Part shown: positions 38,985 through 48,000 of the stretch, one piece after another | How the letters are laid out: every line of letters starts with the position of its first letter | How positions within the stretch are numbered: position 1 is the stretch's first letter | Translations under genes and position numbers: made by a program | The notes under the pieces: generated by a model | Told to the model about the DNA's origin: nothing | The model's database searches: none | Seen by the model: only the letters and a program-made list of their open reading frames with translations | DNA from: Sphingomonadales bacterium UBA6174 | GTDB taxonomy: Bacteria > Pseudomonadota > Alphaproteobacteria > Sphingomonadales > Sphingomonadaceae | Length of the DNA stretch: 61,628 nucleotides | Assembly: GCA_002422945.1 (NCBI GenBank) | Contig: DITW01000069.1 | Span: forward strand, 69,592 to 131,219 | Reading direction: 5' to 3'

Positions 38985-39644
38985 GTGAAGATTATCTGCT
39001 TTTCAGCAACGGCCAGTGTAAGTGCTGGCATAGCGTTGCTTGCGATTGGCGCGATGACGATCCGTCGCACCCGCAACAAGGCCGAACTGCCCTATGCGAC
39101 GATCCCGTTATTGTTCGGGGTGCAGCAATTGATCGAGGGTGGCTTGTGGCTGGGCTTATCCGCGCACCACCCGGCCACGCATGCGCTGGCGGTCGTCTAT
39201 CTGCTGTTTTCCAATGTCTTGTGGCCGATCTATGTGCCGCTGGCGGTATGGATGATCGAACCATCGGCGCGGCATCGCAGGCGCATCGCTTTTTCGCTGG
39301 CTATCGGCATTGCGGTTGCCATGTTCTTTCTGGCGGCGATCATGACCCATCCCGTTGGGGCGACGATCAAGGCGATGCACATCAAATATTCTTTGCCACA
39401 CCCGCACAAGCATCTGGTCTTCGCCTTTTATGCGATGGCCACCTGCCTAGCCCCCCTGCTATCCAGCTTCAGGACATTGCGCTTGCTGGGTGTTGTGATC
39501 AGCATGTCCATGATCTTTGCCTATGTCATCTATACGGCGTGGTTTGCATCGGTCTGGTGCTTTTTTGCGGCCATTATCAGCGCCACGGTATTTCTACATT
39601 TTTACGGCAAGCGCAGGGGGTATGTGCGCGGGCTATCCGCCTGA
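38985..39644 (+). CDS. DUF6629-like integral membrane protein
   Basis: A 219-residue protein with about six hydrophobic helices. It begins with CFSATASVSAG, the conserved opening of a family of uncharacterised membrane proteins (DUF6629), then LLFGVQQLIEGGLWLGL and, near the end, AWFASVWCFFAAIISA. The frame starts at GTG 38985; the Shine-Dalgarno-like GGAG overlaps the start too closely, so the real start is uncertain. The function is unknown. Confidence 0.7.
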   Translation: MKIICFSATASVSAGIALLAIGAMTIRRTRNKAELPYATIPLLFGVQQLIEGGLWLGLSAHHPATHALAVVYLLFSNVLWPIYVPLAVWMIEPSARHRRRIAFSLAIGIAVAMFFLAAIMTHPVGATIKAMHIKYSLPHPHKHLVFAFYAMATCLAPLLSSFRTLRLLGVVISMSMIFAYVIYTAWFASVWCFFAAIISATVFLHFYGKRRGYVRGLSA

Positions 39645-39766
39645 CTCTCGCCTGCTCCGGTGCGGCTGTCTTTTTCATCAGCTTGCCAAGGTGAGGGCAA
39701 TGCCGTCCTATCGGGCATAAGGTGCCGCCAGAGCGCCTTTTTATCAGGTTCTGAAAGGCCACCAGA

Positions 39767-40978
39767 ATGACCGAAGCCGTTGCCCGTCCTGCGCACGTTC
39801 CTGCTGATCGCGTTGTCGATTTCGACATCTACAACCCGCCCGGGGTGGAGCAGGATTATGCCGCCGCGTGGCAGGCATTGCAAAAAGACGGCGGGCCGGG
39901 GCTGGTCTGGACCCCGCGCAACGGGGGGCATTGGATCGCTGTCGGGGGTGAGCATGTCCGCAACCTTTGGGGCGATGCCGCGCGGCTGTCGTCCGAGGTG
40001 CTGTCGGTCACGCCGGGGCAGGGCGATGCCTTGCGCTTCATCCCGCTGCAACTTGATCCGCCCGAACATACGCCCTTTCGCAATGCGGTGATGAAGGGTT
40101 TTGCCTCGCGCTTCGTCGTGGCGCTGGAGCCGCAGGTCAAGGCCGTGGCGACCGAGTTGATCGACGAGCTGATCGGGCGCGGCTCATGCGATTTCGCCAC
40201 CGAATTTGCCGAGGTGATGCCGGTCAATATCTTCCTGTCGCTGATCGACGTGCCATTATCCGACCGTCCGATGCTGCGCGAATTCGGCAAGCAACTGACC
40301 CGGCCCGATGGGACGATGACAGTCGAACAACTGGCGCAGGCGGTCGATGATTATCTCTGGCCATTTTTGAAGCAGCGGCTCGAAAATCCGGGCGATGATT
40401 TGTTCAGCCGCATATTGTCGGTCCCGATTGATGGCCGCCCATGGACGGTGGACGAGGCCAAGCGCCTGACCCGCAATTTGTTGTTCGGCGGGCTGGATAC
40501 GGTGGCGGCGATGCTCGGCATGATCGCGCTGCACCTCGCCCGCCATCCCGAACATCAGCGTCTGTTGCGCGAACAGCCCGATCTGATCCCGGGCGCGGCG
40601 GATGAATTCATGCGGCGTTACCCGACCGTATCGGTCAGCCGCAACCTCGTCACCGATGTCGAACTGGATGGGGTGACGATGAAGGAAGGCGAGATCGTTT
40701 TCTTGCCGAGCGTGCTCCATAATCTCGATCCGCACAGCTTCGATGCGCCGGAAGACGTGCGCTTCGACCGGGGTCTGAACGCGGCCCGCCACACGACGAT
40801 GGGCGCAGGTCCGCACCGCTGCGTCGGCGCAGGGTTGGCGCGGTCGGAAATCATCATCTTCCTGCGCGAATGGCTCGGGCGGATGCCGGAATTCCGGCTT
40901 GATCTGGACAAGCCGGTGACGATGAAGGGCGGCACCGTGGGTGGCTGCAATACGATCCCGCTGCTTTGGGATAGCTGA
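39767..40978 (+). CDS. Cytochrome P450, P450cam-like
   Basis: Heme monooxygenase of 403 residues. The I-helix reads LLFGGLDTVAAML with the proton-relay pair D244-T245, as in P450cam (CYP101) and CYP111. E..R of the K-helix is in ADEFMRR, the heme thiolate is C352 in MGAGPHRCVG (Met in place of the usual Phe), and SVSRNLVTDVELDG follows the family pattern. Substrates of close relatives are terpenoids and other small hydrophobics. No ferredoxin or ferredoxin reductase gene is adjacent, so it is an orphan that needs redox partners from elsewhere. The CYP family number cannot be set by eye. Confidence 0.93.
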   Translation: MTEAVARPAHVPADRVVDFDIYNPPGVEQDYAAAWQALQKDGGPGLVWTPRNGGHWIAVGGEHVRNLWGDAARLSSEVLSVTPGQGDALRFIPLQLDPPEHTPFRNAVMKGFASRFVVALEPQVKAVATELIDELIGRGSCDFATEFAEVMPVNIFLSLIDVPLSDRPMLREFGKQLTRPDGTMTVEQLAQAVDDYLWPFLKQRLENPGDDLFSRILSVPIDGRPWTVDEAKRLTRNLLFGGLDTVAAMLGMIALHLARHPEHQRLLREQPDLIPGAADEFMRRYPTVSVSRNLVTDVELDGVTMKEGEIVFLPSVLHNLDPHSFDAPEDVRFDRGLNAARHTTMGAGPHRCVGAGLARSEIIIFLREWLGRMPEFRLDLDKPVTMKGGTVGGCNTIPLLWDS

Positions 40979-41045
40979 GCGGGAGGGCGGGGTTGAGGGC
41001 GCTGGGCATAAGTCCCGCGCCTTTACCCGCATCATAGCCGCGTCC

Positions 41046-41149
41046 CGTCATTCCCGCGAAGGCGGGAATCCAGACAGGACGAACAGACGTGGAGGCATTC
41101 CCTTCGAGCCGCTAGTGGCTCTGGATTCCCGCCTTCGCGGGAATGACGA
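41046..41149 (+). repeat. 104-bp palindromic intergenic repeat, copy B
   Basis: Terminal inverted repeats CGTCATTCCCGCGAAGGCGG (41046-41065) and the complementary end (41121-41149) flank a core beginning GAATCCAGACAGGACG. It aligns along its whole length with the reverse complement of copy A (6922-7027). It sits between convergent P450 and aldo/keto reductase genes. Confidence 0.88.
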
Positions 41150-41228
41150 TGGTGAGTGGTAACGACAAGGAAGTCGTTGAATAAATATATTTATTTACAA
41201 TTAGTTATTTAACTTATCCGCGTTTACC

Positions 41229-42185
41229 TCACCCCGTTTGATCGCTTGCCGCATCCAACAAGGCGATCTGCGCTGGCGATAGTTGCAGGTGCATCGCGGC
41301 GAGCAGGTCTTCGACTTGCCGGACGTTGGTGGCGCTGGCGACGGGGGCGAGGATCGATGCGCGGCTGTTGATCCATGCGAGCGCGACCTGCGCGCAATTG
41401 GTGCAGGTGTCCGCCGCGACCTGATCGAGCGCGGCCAAGACGCGCATGCCCAAGGGGGTGAGATAGGAGCGCACTTCTTCGGCGCGGGCATGGCCTACCA
41501 GATCGGCCTCGCTACGGTATTTGCCGGTTAAAAAGCCGCTGGCCAGCGCCCAGAATGGCGTCACCGCAATGTCGTTGGCGACGCAATAATCCTGTAACTC
41601 GCCCTCGAACGCCGGGCGCGACATCAGATTATAGAGCGGTTGCAACACATCATAACGGGCAATGCCGGCGGCATCGCTGATCGCGCGGGCCTCATTCAAG
41701 CGGGCGGCGTTGTAATGGGATGCGCCCAAAGCACGGACCTTGCCCGCCTTGACCAGTTCGCCAAAGACTTCGACCGTTTCCTGAAGCGGGGTGTCGGCAT
41801 CGTCGAGATGGGCGAAATAGACATCGACATAATCGGTCTGGAGCCTGCGCAGCGAGCCTTCGATCCCGTTGATGATTGCATGGCGGGAAAGGCCGCCGAG
41901 TTCACCCGCAGCGCGACCGACCTTGGTCGCGATCATCAGCCTGTCACGGCTTTTGCGCGCGGCGATCCATTCGCCGATCAGCGTTTCCGATTCTCCGCCT
42001 TGAAGGCCCGGAATCCAAGAGGAATACATATCGGCGGTGTCGATCAGCCTACCGCCGCCCGCGACATAGGCATCAAGCACGGCAAAGGTCGCATCGCGGT
42101 CGGCGGTCCAGCCGAATACATTGCCGCCCAGCATCATCGGCGGTGCTTTCAGGCCCGATTTCCCCAATGCGCGTTCTGCCGTCAT
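41229..42185 (-). CDS. Aldo/keto reductase
   Basis: NADPH-dependent oxidoreductase of 318 residues with the TIM-barrel family signatures. The catalytic tetrad is represented by D and Y in LIDTADMYSSW, K in IATKVG and H in VYFAHLDD. The cofactor region is LGASHYNA, and the C-terminal part ILAPVASATNVRQVEDLL binds NADPH. The length is typical. It lies between the P450 gene and a quinohemoprotein gene, so a part in alcohol or ketone metabolism is plausible but not shown. Confidence 0.92.
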   Translation of the reverse strand: MTAERALGKSGLKAPPMMLGGNVFGWTADRDATFAVLDAYVAGGGRLIDTADMYSSWIPGLQGGESETLIGEWIAARKSRDRLMIATKVGRAAGELGGLSRHAIINGIEGSLRRLQTDYVDVYFAHLDDADTPLQETVEVFGELVKAGKVRALGASHYNAARLNEARAISDAAGIARYDVLQPLYNLMSRPAFEGELQDYCVANDIAVTPFWALASGFLTGKYRSEADLVGHARAEEVRSYLTPLGMRVLAALDQVAADTCTNCAQVALAWINSRASILAPVASATNVRQVEDLLAAMHLQLSPAQIALLDAASDQTG

Positions 42186-42390
42186 TGCCGGTATTCCTCT
42201 CGTTCATCATCCAATATGCCGGGAAGTTTGGCCCGGTCGATGTCTGACCCTAAAGCCTGTCCGGAGGTGGGCAAGCTGGCAAAATGGCAGGCGTAAACAT
42301 GAACGAAATCGCCTGATACAATGTCTAATCGCCATCGCATCCAAACACTCTATAAGTCCGCTTCAGTATAAAATTCGGGGTGGATGAGAT

Positions 42391-44532
42391 ATGACGACAT
42401 CTTCACAGGCAGATCCGCAGGTTGCGGCGGGGCGCAAGCGGTCAAAATGGGGCGTGATCGCGTTGGCGGCTGTCGGTGTGGCGGGTCTTGTGGTGGCGAT
42501 CCCCTATCTCACATCGGATGATAATGTCGGTGCATCGTCATCGCCCAATGACTGGACCGGCTTTGGCCGCACCTTTGGCGAGCAGCACTTCAGCCCGCTG
42601 ACCGAAATTTCCAAGGATAATGTCGGTCAACTGGGGCTGGCATGGTCGCTTGATCTGCCCTTGGGCAATGCGATTTCGGCCCCGTTGGCGGTGGATGGCG
42701 TGCTCTATATCGCGACCGGCTATAGCGTGGTGCGCGCGATCGATGCCGTGTCGGGGAAAGTGTTGTGGACCTATGATCCGGAAGCGCCCGCCGCCGCAGG
42801 CCGGAAATTGCGTCAGGGCTGGGGCATTCGCGGTCTTGCCTATGAGGCGGGGCGCATTTTTGTCGGCACCCATGATGGCCGCTTGCTCGCGCTTGATGCC
42901 AAGACCGGCAAGCCGGTGTGGACGGCGCAGACCCTGCCCAAGGATGATCTGAGCTTCATCAGCGGCCCGCCGCGCGTGTTCAATGGCAAGGTCATTATCG
43001 GCTTTGGCGGCGCGGATGTCGACAATATCCGTGGCTATGTCACGGCTTATGATACGGCCACGGGTAAGCAATTGTGGCGTTTTTATACCGTGCCGGGCGA
43101 TCCCGCCAAGGGCTTTGAAGATGACGCGCAGAAGATGGCTGCCAAGACTTGGGCGGGCGATTGGTGGCGCTATGGCGGTGGCGGTACGGTCTGGAATGCC
43201 ATGACCTATGATCCGACGACCGACACCATGATCCTTGGCGTCGGCAATGGCGCGCCGTGGAACCACAAGATCCGCAGCAAGGGGCAGGGCGATAATCTGT
43301 TCCTGTCGTCGATTGTCGGGCTGGATGCCAAGACCGGCAAATATAAATGGCATTATCAGACTAATCCGGGCGAAAGCTGGGATTATAATGCGTCGATGGA
43401 TATTGCGCTCGCCGATCTGAAGATCGCAGGGAAAAAGCGTCAGGTCCTGATGACCGCGCCGAAGAACGGCTTTTTCTATGTGATCGACCGTACCAACGGC
43501 AAATTGATCTCGGCAGAGCCATTTGTGAAGGTGACATGGGCCAAGGGCATCGACATTGCCTCCGGTCGTCCGATTGAAGTGCCGGAATCCCGATATCCGA
43601 ACGGGTCCACCTTTGTAATGTGGCCCGGTCCGGTGGGTGCGCATACATGGCTGCCGATGGCGTTCAGCCCGAAACAGGGTCTGGTGTATATCCCGGCCAT
43701 TGAAATGGCGACCAGCTATAATGACAAGGGCATCACGCGCGAAAATTGGGTGCGCGCGCCGGGTGCGGCGGTCGATGGCGCGACCATCCCGGATTTTCAG
43801 GTCAAGGATGCGGGGCCGCTGAACGCGACCAGCTCGTTGATCGCGTGGAATCCGGTGACGCAAAAACAGGCATGGAAAGTGCCGACGCCGGGGCCGTGGA
43901 ATGGCGGCGTGATGGCGACGGGTGGCGATCTGGTGTTCCAAGGCCGGATCGATGGCAAGTTCAATGCCTATGCTGCCGATAGCGGCAAGCTGCTGTGGTC
44001 CTATGCGGCGCAGGCCCCGGTCACGGCCCCGCCGATCAGCTTTGCCGTCAAGGGGCGTCAATATGTGACGGTGCTGACGGGCATGGGTACCAGCGGCGCG
44101 GCCTTTGGGCCGTTGTTGCCGGTGAGCATCGACTATCGCACACAGGCACGCCGGGTGCTGACCTTCGCCCTTGATGGCAAGGCCGTGCTGCCGAAATCGG
44201 AGCCCTTTGTGCCCGTCGCGAGCGAAGATCCGACTTACGCGCCCAATGCCGCGCTCGCGGCTAAGGGGGCTGTGTCTTATGCGATCCATTGTGCGGTATG
44301 CCATGGCATCAGCGCAGTTGCGGCAGGCCATGCGCCCGATTTGCGCGCATCGATGATCCCGACCGATCAGGCATCGTTCGAGTCTGTGGTGCGTGAAGGC
44401 GTGCTGGTCCCGAACGGCATGCCCCGGTTCGAGGAATTCGATCAGGCCAAGCTCGATGGGATACGCCAATATCTGCGGGGCGAAGCCGATAAGCTGCGCC
44501 AGTCACAGGGCAAGGCGGCGGCCAAGCCCTGA
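42391..44532 (+). CDS. PQQ-dependent quinohemoprotein alcohol dehydrogenase (propeller + C-terminal cytochrome c)
   Basis: A 713-residue enzyme anchored by one N-terminal helix (about 20-40) facing the periplasm. The eight-blade PQQ propeller of the methanol/ethanol dehydrogenase family follows (DWTGFGRTFGEQHFSPL, VGTHDGRLLALDAKTGKPVW, and NPGESWDYNASMD with the catalytic Asp region). A C-terminal cytochrome c has heme site C634-AV-C637-H638. These two are the only cysteines in the protein, so the vicinal disulfide ring that touches PQQ in most relatives is missing; GWGIRGLAYE stands at that place. The domain order is opposite to that of the PVA-dehydrogenase-like protein 4 kb upstream. The substrate is unknown. 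Confidence 0.9.
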   Translation: MTTSSQADPQVAAGRKRSKWGVIALAAVGVAGLVVAIPYLTSDDNVGASSSPNDWTGFGRTFGEQHFSPLTEISKDNVGQLGLAWSLDLPLGNAISAPLAVDGVLYIATGYSVVRAIDAVSGKVLWTYDPEAPAAAGRKLRQGWGIRGLAYEAGRIFVGTHDGRLLALDAKTGKPVWTAQTLPKDDLSFISGPPRVFNGKVIIGFGGADVDNIRGYVTAYDTATGKQLWRFYTVPGDPAKGFEDDAQKMAAKTWAGDWWRYGGGGTVWNAMTYDPTTDTMILGVGNGAPWNHKIRSKGQGDNLFLSSIVGLDAKTGKYKWHYQTNPGESWDYNASMDIALADLKIAGKKRQVLMTAPKNGFFYVIDRTNGKLISAEPFVKVTWAKGIDIASGRPIEVPESRYPNGSTFVMWPGPVGAHTWLPMAFSPKQGLVYIPAIEMATSYNDKGITRENWVRAPGAAVDGATIPDFQVKDAGPLNATSSLIAWNPVTQKQAWKVPTPGPWNGGVMATGGDLVFQGRIDGKFNAYAADSGKLLWSYAAQAPVTAPPISFAVKGRQYVTVLTGMGTSGAAFGPLLPVSIDYRTQARRVLTFALDGKAVLPKSEPFVPVASEDPTYAPNAALAAKGAVSYAIHCAVCHGISAVAAGHAPDLRASMIPTDQASFESVVREGVLVPNGMPRFEEFDQAKLDGIRQYLRGEADKLRQSQGKAAAKP

Positions 44533-45055
44533 GACCATATTGACAACATCGTCAAAAAACATCGATTTTCATCGATGATTGCCATGATGTGGCAAGGATA
44601 ATGCCGCGCATATTGCGGGCGTGATGACGGCGGTTGCGGCGCGATCAGGTGCCGGATAGCGATATGGCGTTGTCATATCGCTGCGTTGCAGCATGGATTT
44701 TGCGCGCGCTATCTGCATGATGGCGCGCGCTATTTAATTGGGCCGCGCCGATGGCGGCGCTGACAACGTCGCATCAAACAAATTGTTCCTTGTACGGCAA
44801 TAAATATTTTGCGCGTCAAATCGTGCTGATGTTCTCGGATTTTAATAATATCCGATGGAACAACTATGTATTTCCATTGTTACCCCAGACAGCGAACATA
44901 ATTTTATATCTCCAGTTAATTCAATTAACGGGAATAAAAAATCTATGATCTCCGGTGTTTGTTTTTGTTTTGTATATTTTACCAAGCAAAGAAAATGTCA
45001 TCCTTCATGCAATTATTTGCATGAAATCTATAAAACACGAAGTGGGGAATTAACC
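44533..45055 (+). promoter_or_regulatory. Long AT-rich leader region of the autotransporter gene
   Basis: 523 bases with no convincing gene. The left part has hairpins: AGCGATATG/CATATCGCT (44658-44682), a repeated GCGCGCGCTAT (about 44702 and 44727) and ATCGAT repeats near 44563-44576. The right 270 bases are far richer in A and T than the flanking genes and include TCGGAT/ATCCGA around 44837-44857. This looks like a regulated promoter with a long untranslated leader, possibly silenced by a nucleoid protein. Confidence 0.5.
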
Positions 45056-48000
45056 GTGATAAATCAATCTCGTTTACGTCTGCTGGCGGCAGGCGTATCT
45101 ATGATCGCATTGGGGGCCGTGGCGCCTTTGGTCGCGCAGACAGTGCCGGGCGTATCGCAAATCACGAATTTGCCCACTGTCAATGCCACCTATACCATTG
45201 ACCTTCTCACTGCCCTGAATTCGGGTGTTACCGATTCCGCTGCGGCGCCGGTTGCATCTGCGCTTGTGATTGACTCGACGTCCGGTGCCGTGTCGCAAAT
45301 CGGTACAGCCACGCTCGATACTGCCAATATCACCCTGATCAACAATGATGTGACGAATATTTCCGCCATTGCTGATGCGCTGAACCTTGCGGGTGCTGCT
45401 GATGCCACGGCGGACGTCAATTTTGGCGTCGAACAGGTGGTGACCGCACCTGATGTCGCCACGGCTAATCTTATCAATAACAACAGCCTGAACATCGTTG
45501 CGGATGCGGCTTCAGATGCTTCGACCACTGCAACTTCGACAGCAGATGTCCTTGGCATCACGCAGAGCGCCACCGGTAGCGCGATCGGGTCCGATGCGGC
45601 ATTGTCGCTGGTGAACAATGCGGCGGGCGTGATTGCTGTATCGGCTGATGCGTTGGCGATAGGCGATGACAGCATTGCCGATGCCTTTGCAGTCGGCGCG
45701 GTGCAATCATCTGTTGGCGATACGGCGCTTTCCAGCCTTACTAATGATGGCGACTTTACCGTTGATGCCACTGCCACCGCGGATGGAGTTACCAGTGCGG
45801 ATGCATCGTCAGGTGTGATTGGTATTGCGCAGTCCGCTGGTGGACTTGATGCGACAGTATCGCTGCTGAACAGTGAAACCGGCGTGTTTGGCGTGACCTC
45901 AAATGCCAATGCGACGGGTGATGCCAGCCTCGCCGATGCTTTTGCAATCGGTGTGCAGCAATCATCCGGTGGCGATACGGCGCTTTCCAGCCTGACTAAT
46001 GATGGCGACTTTACCGTCGATGCCAATGCTACCGCGGATGGCGTTACCAGTGCGGATGCATCGTCAGGCGTGTATGGTATTTTGCAGTCCGCTGGTGGGC
46101 TTGATGCGACAGTATCGCTGCTGAACAGTGATACCGGCGTGTTTGGCGTGTCCTCAAATGCTATTGCGACGGGTGATGCCAGCATTGCCGATGCTTTTGC
46201 AGCCGGTGTGCAGCAATCATCTGGTGGCGATACGGCGCTTTCCAGCCTGACTAATGATGGCGACTTTACCGTTGATGCCACTGCCACAGCGGCTGGCGTC
46301 ACCAGTGCAGATGCATCGTCAGAAGCAGCCGGCAGTTCGCAGTTCGCAAGCGGACCCGATGCGACAGTATCGCTGGTCAACAATGCAAGCGGCGTGTTTG
46401 GCGTATCTGCCGATGCGTTGGCGACGGGTGATGGCAGCATCGCCAATGCCTCAGCCCTGGGCGCGATACAATCATCGGCTGGCCTTTCCAGCTTCACCAA
46501 TAATGGTGACTTTACGGTCGATGCCATTGCCAATGCGAATGGCGTGGCCAATGGCGCTGCCACTGCAGAAGCCACCGGTCTTGAAGTGACGGGTGGTCCT
46601 GTTGATCTGGCTGTGATCAACACCGAGACTTTTGACGTCACGTCGAATGCCGCGGCGACCGGGACAGTGAGCAATAGTGCTGATGCATCTGCAACTGGCA
46701 TGCGCTTTACCGCGTCGGACAATGTCTTGAGCGGTAGTGTCATCAATGACGGCTTGATCAATGTCGACGCAACAGCCGTGACTGGTCTCGTCACCTCGGC
46801 GGATGCTGTCGGGATCGAGATGGTGTCCGACATCAACAATCTGACCCTGACCAATACCGGCACGATTAGCGCCACGGCCATTACCAATGGCGGCTTAGCG
46901 ACGGCAACGGGCCTTGTTGTCCGCAATGACGGCGTTGTAGTGTTGCCGCCGGTTTTGACCGACAGTTTCACCCTGAATAACATTGGCGGCAGCTTTATCG
47001 CGCGTCAGAGTGTTGATGGTGGGTTGAACTTCACACGCGGCACGGCGATCGACACCAGCGACGCCCCTCATCCGGCGATGATCAATCTGCAGGGTGCAGG
47101 TTCGATCTATGGCAATGTCGATATTTCGGCAGATGATCTGATCACTGTCTCGGCGGGCGAAACCCGGCTGGATGGTATCGTCAATCCGCTTGGGGAACTT
47201 GAGGGTGCGCTGACAATCGCCAATGGCGGCACGCTCTATCTGGTCGATCAGCCAAACGCCAACCCGTCTTATGATGGCGCAGCGGGTGTTAATGTCGACA
47301 CGTTCACCGTCGCACCGGGTGGCACGCTTGCCCTGCAATTGGCGACCAGCCCGGTCCCTGTGACGGCATTGCTTGATTACCCAACAGTTGTAACCAATAC
47401 GGCCAATCTCGCGGGCACCCTGTTGGTGCGTCCCACCAGCGTGAATGGCCTTTATGGCAACAGCTATGTTTATAATGATGTGATCGACGCCAATACGCGG
47501 GTCGGCACATTCAGCAACGTCGTGACCAATACGGGCACGCCTTTGCTGCGCGCCAATGCCATCTATGATGCCGAAAACAATGTCGATCTGAACCTGACCC
47601 GTGTCGCCTTTGGCGGTGTGGCCGGGCTGACCCGCAATGAAACAGCGGTCGGTAATGGGATCGAAGGCACTTATAACAGCGGCTTGACCGGCCCTTATGG
47701 CACGTTGCTCGGCAATCTGTTCACACAGAACGCCGCCAATTACCCGGGTGCGCTCGATCAGCTGTCCGGTGCGCAATATGCGGGTTATGTGCAGGGTTTG
47801 CGGAATTACAGCATGCAGACCAACACCTTGGTATCCGATCAGATCGATTGCGCCATCAGCGTGCGCGGTATGGATCAATGTCGTGACCCTGAAACCCGTG
47901 TCCGGCTTTGGGGCTTGGGCGGTTATAATGATGTGAAGGTCGATACCGACATCAATGCACCGGGCTATAAGTCGAAGAACTGGTTCGCCCTTTTGGGGGT

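Noticed and set aside
38951..39694. An alternative 247-codon plus-strand frame overlapping the DUF6629-like gene
   Set aside because: The chosen frame has regular transmembrane helices and the CFSATAS opening; the alternative has irregular cysteine-rich sequence.
42538..44469. A 643-codon minus-strand frame opposite the quinohemoprotein gene
   Set aside because: The plus strand encodes a clear PQQ propeller and heme motif. The antisense product has no recognisable domain.
45716..46480. The 255-bp repeats as an assembly duplication
   Set aside because: Units differ at many scattered positions and the third has clearly diverged, which fits real tandem duplication and not a copied read.
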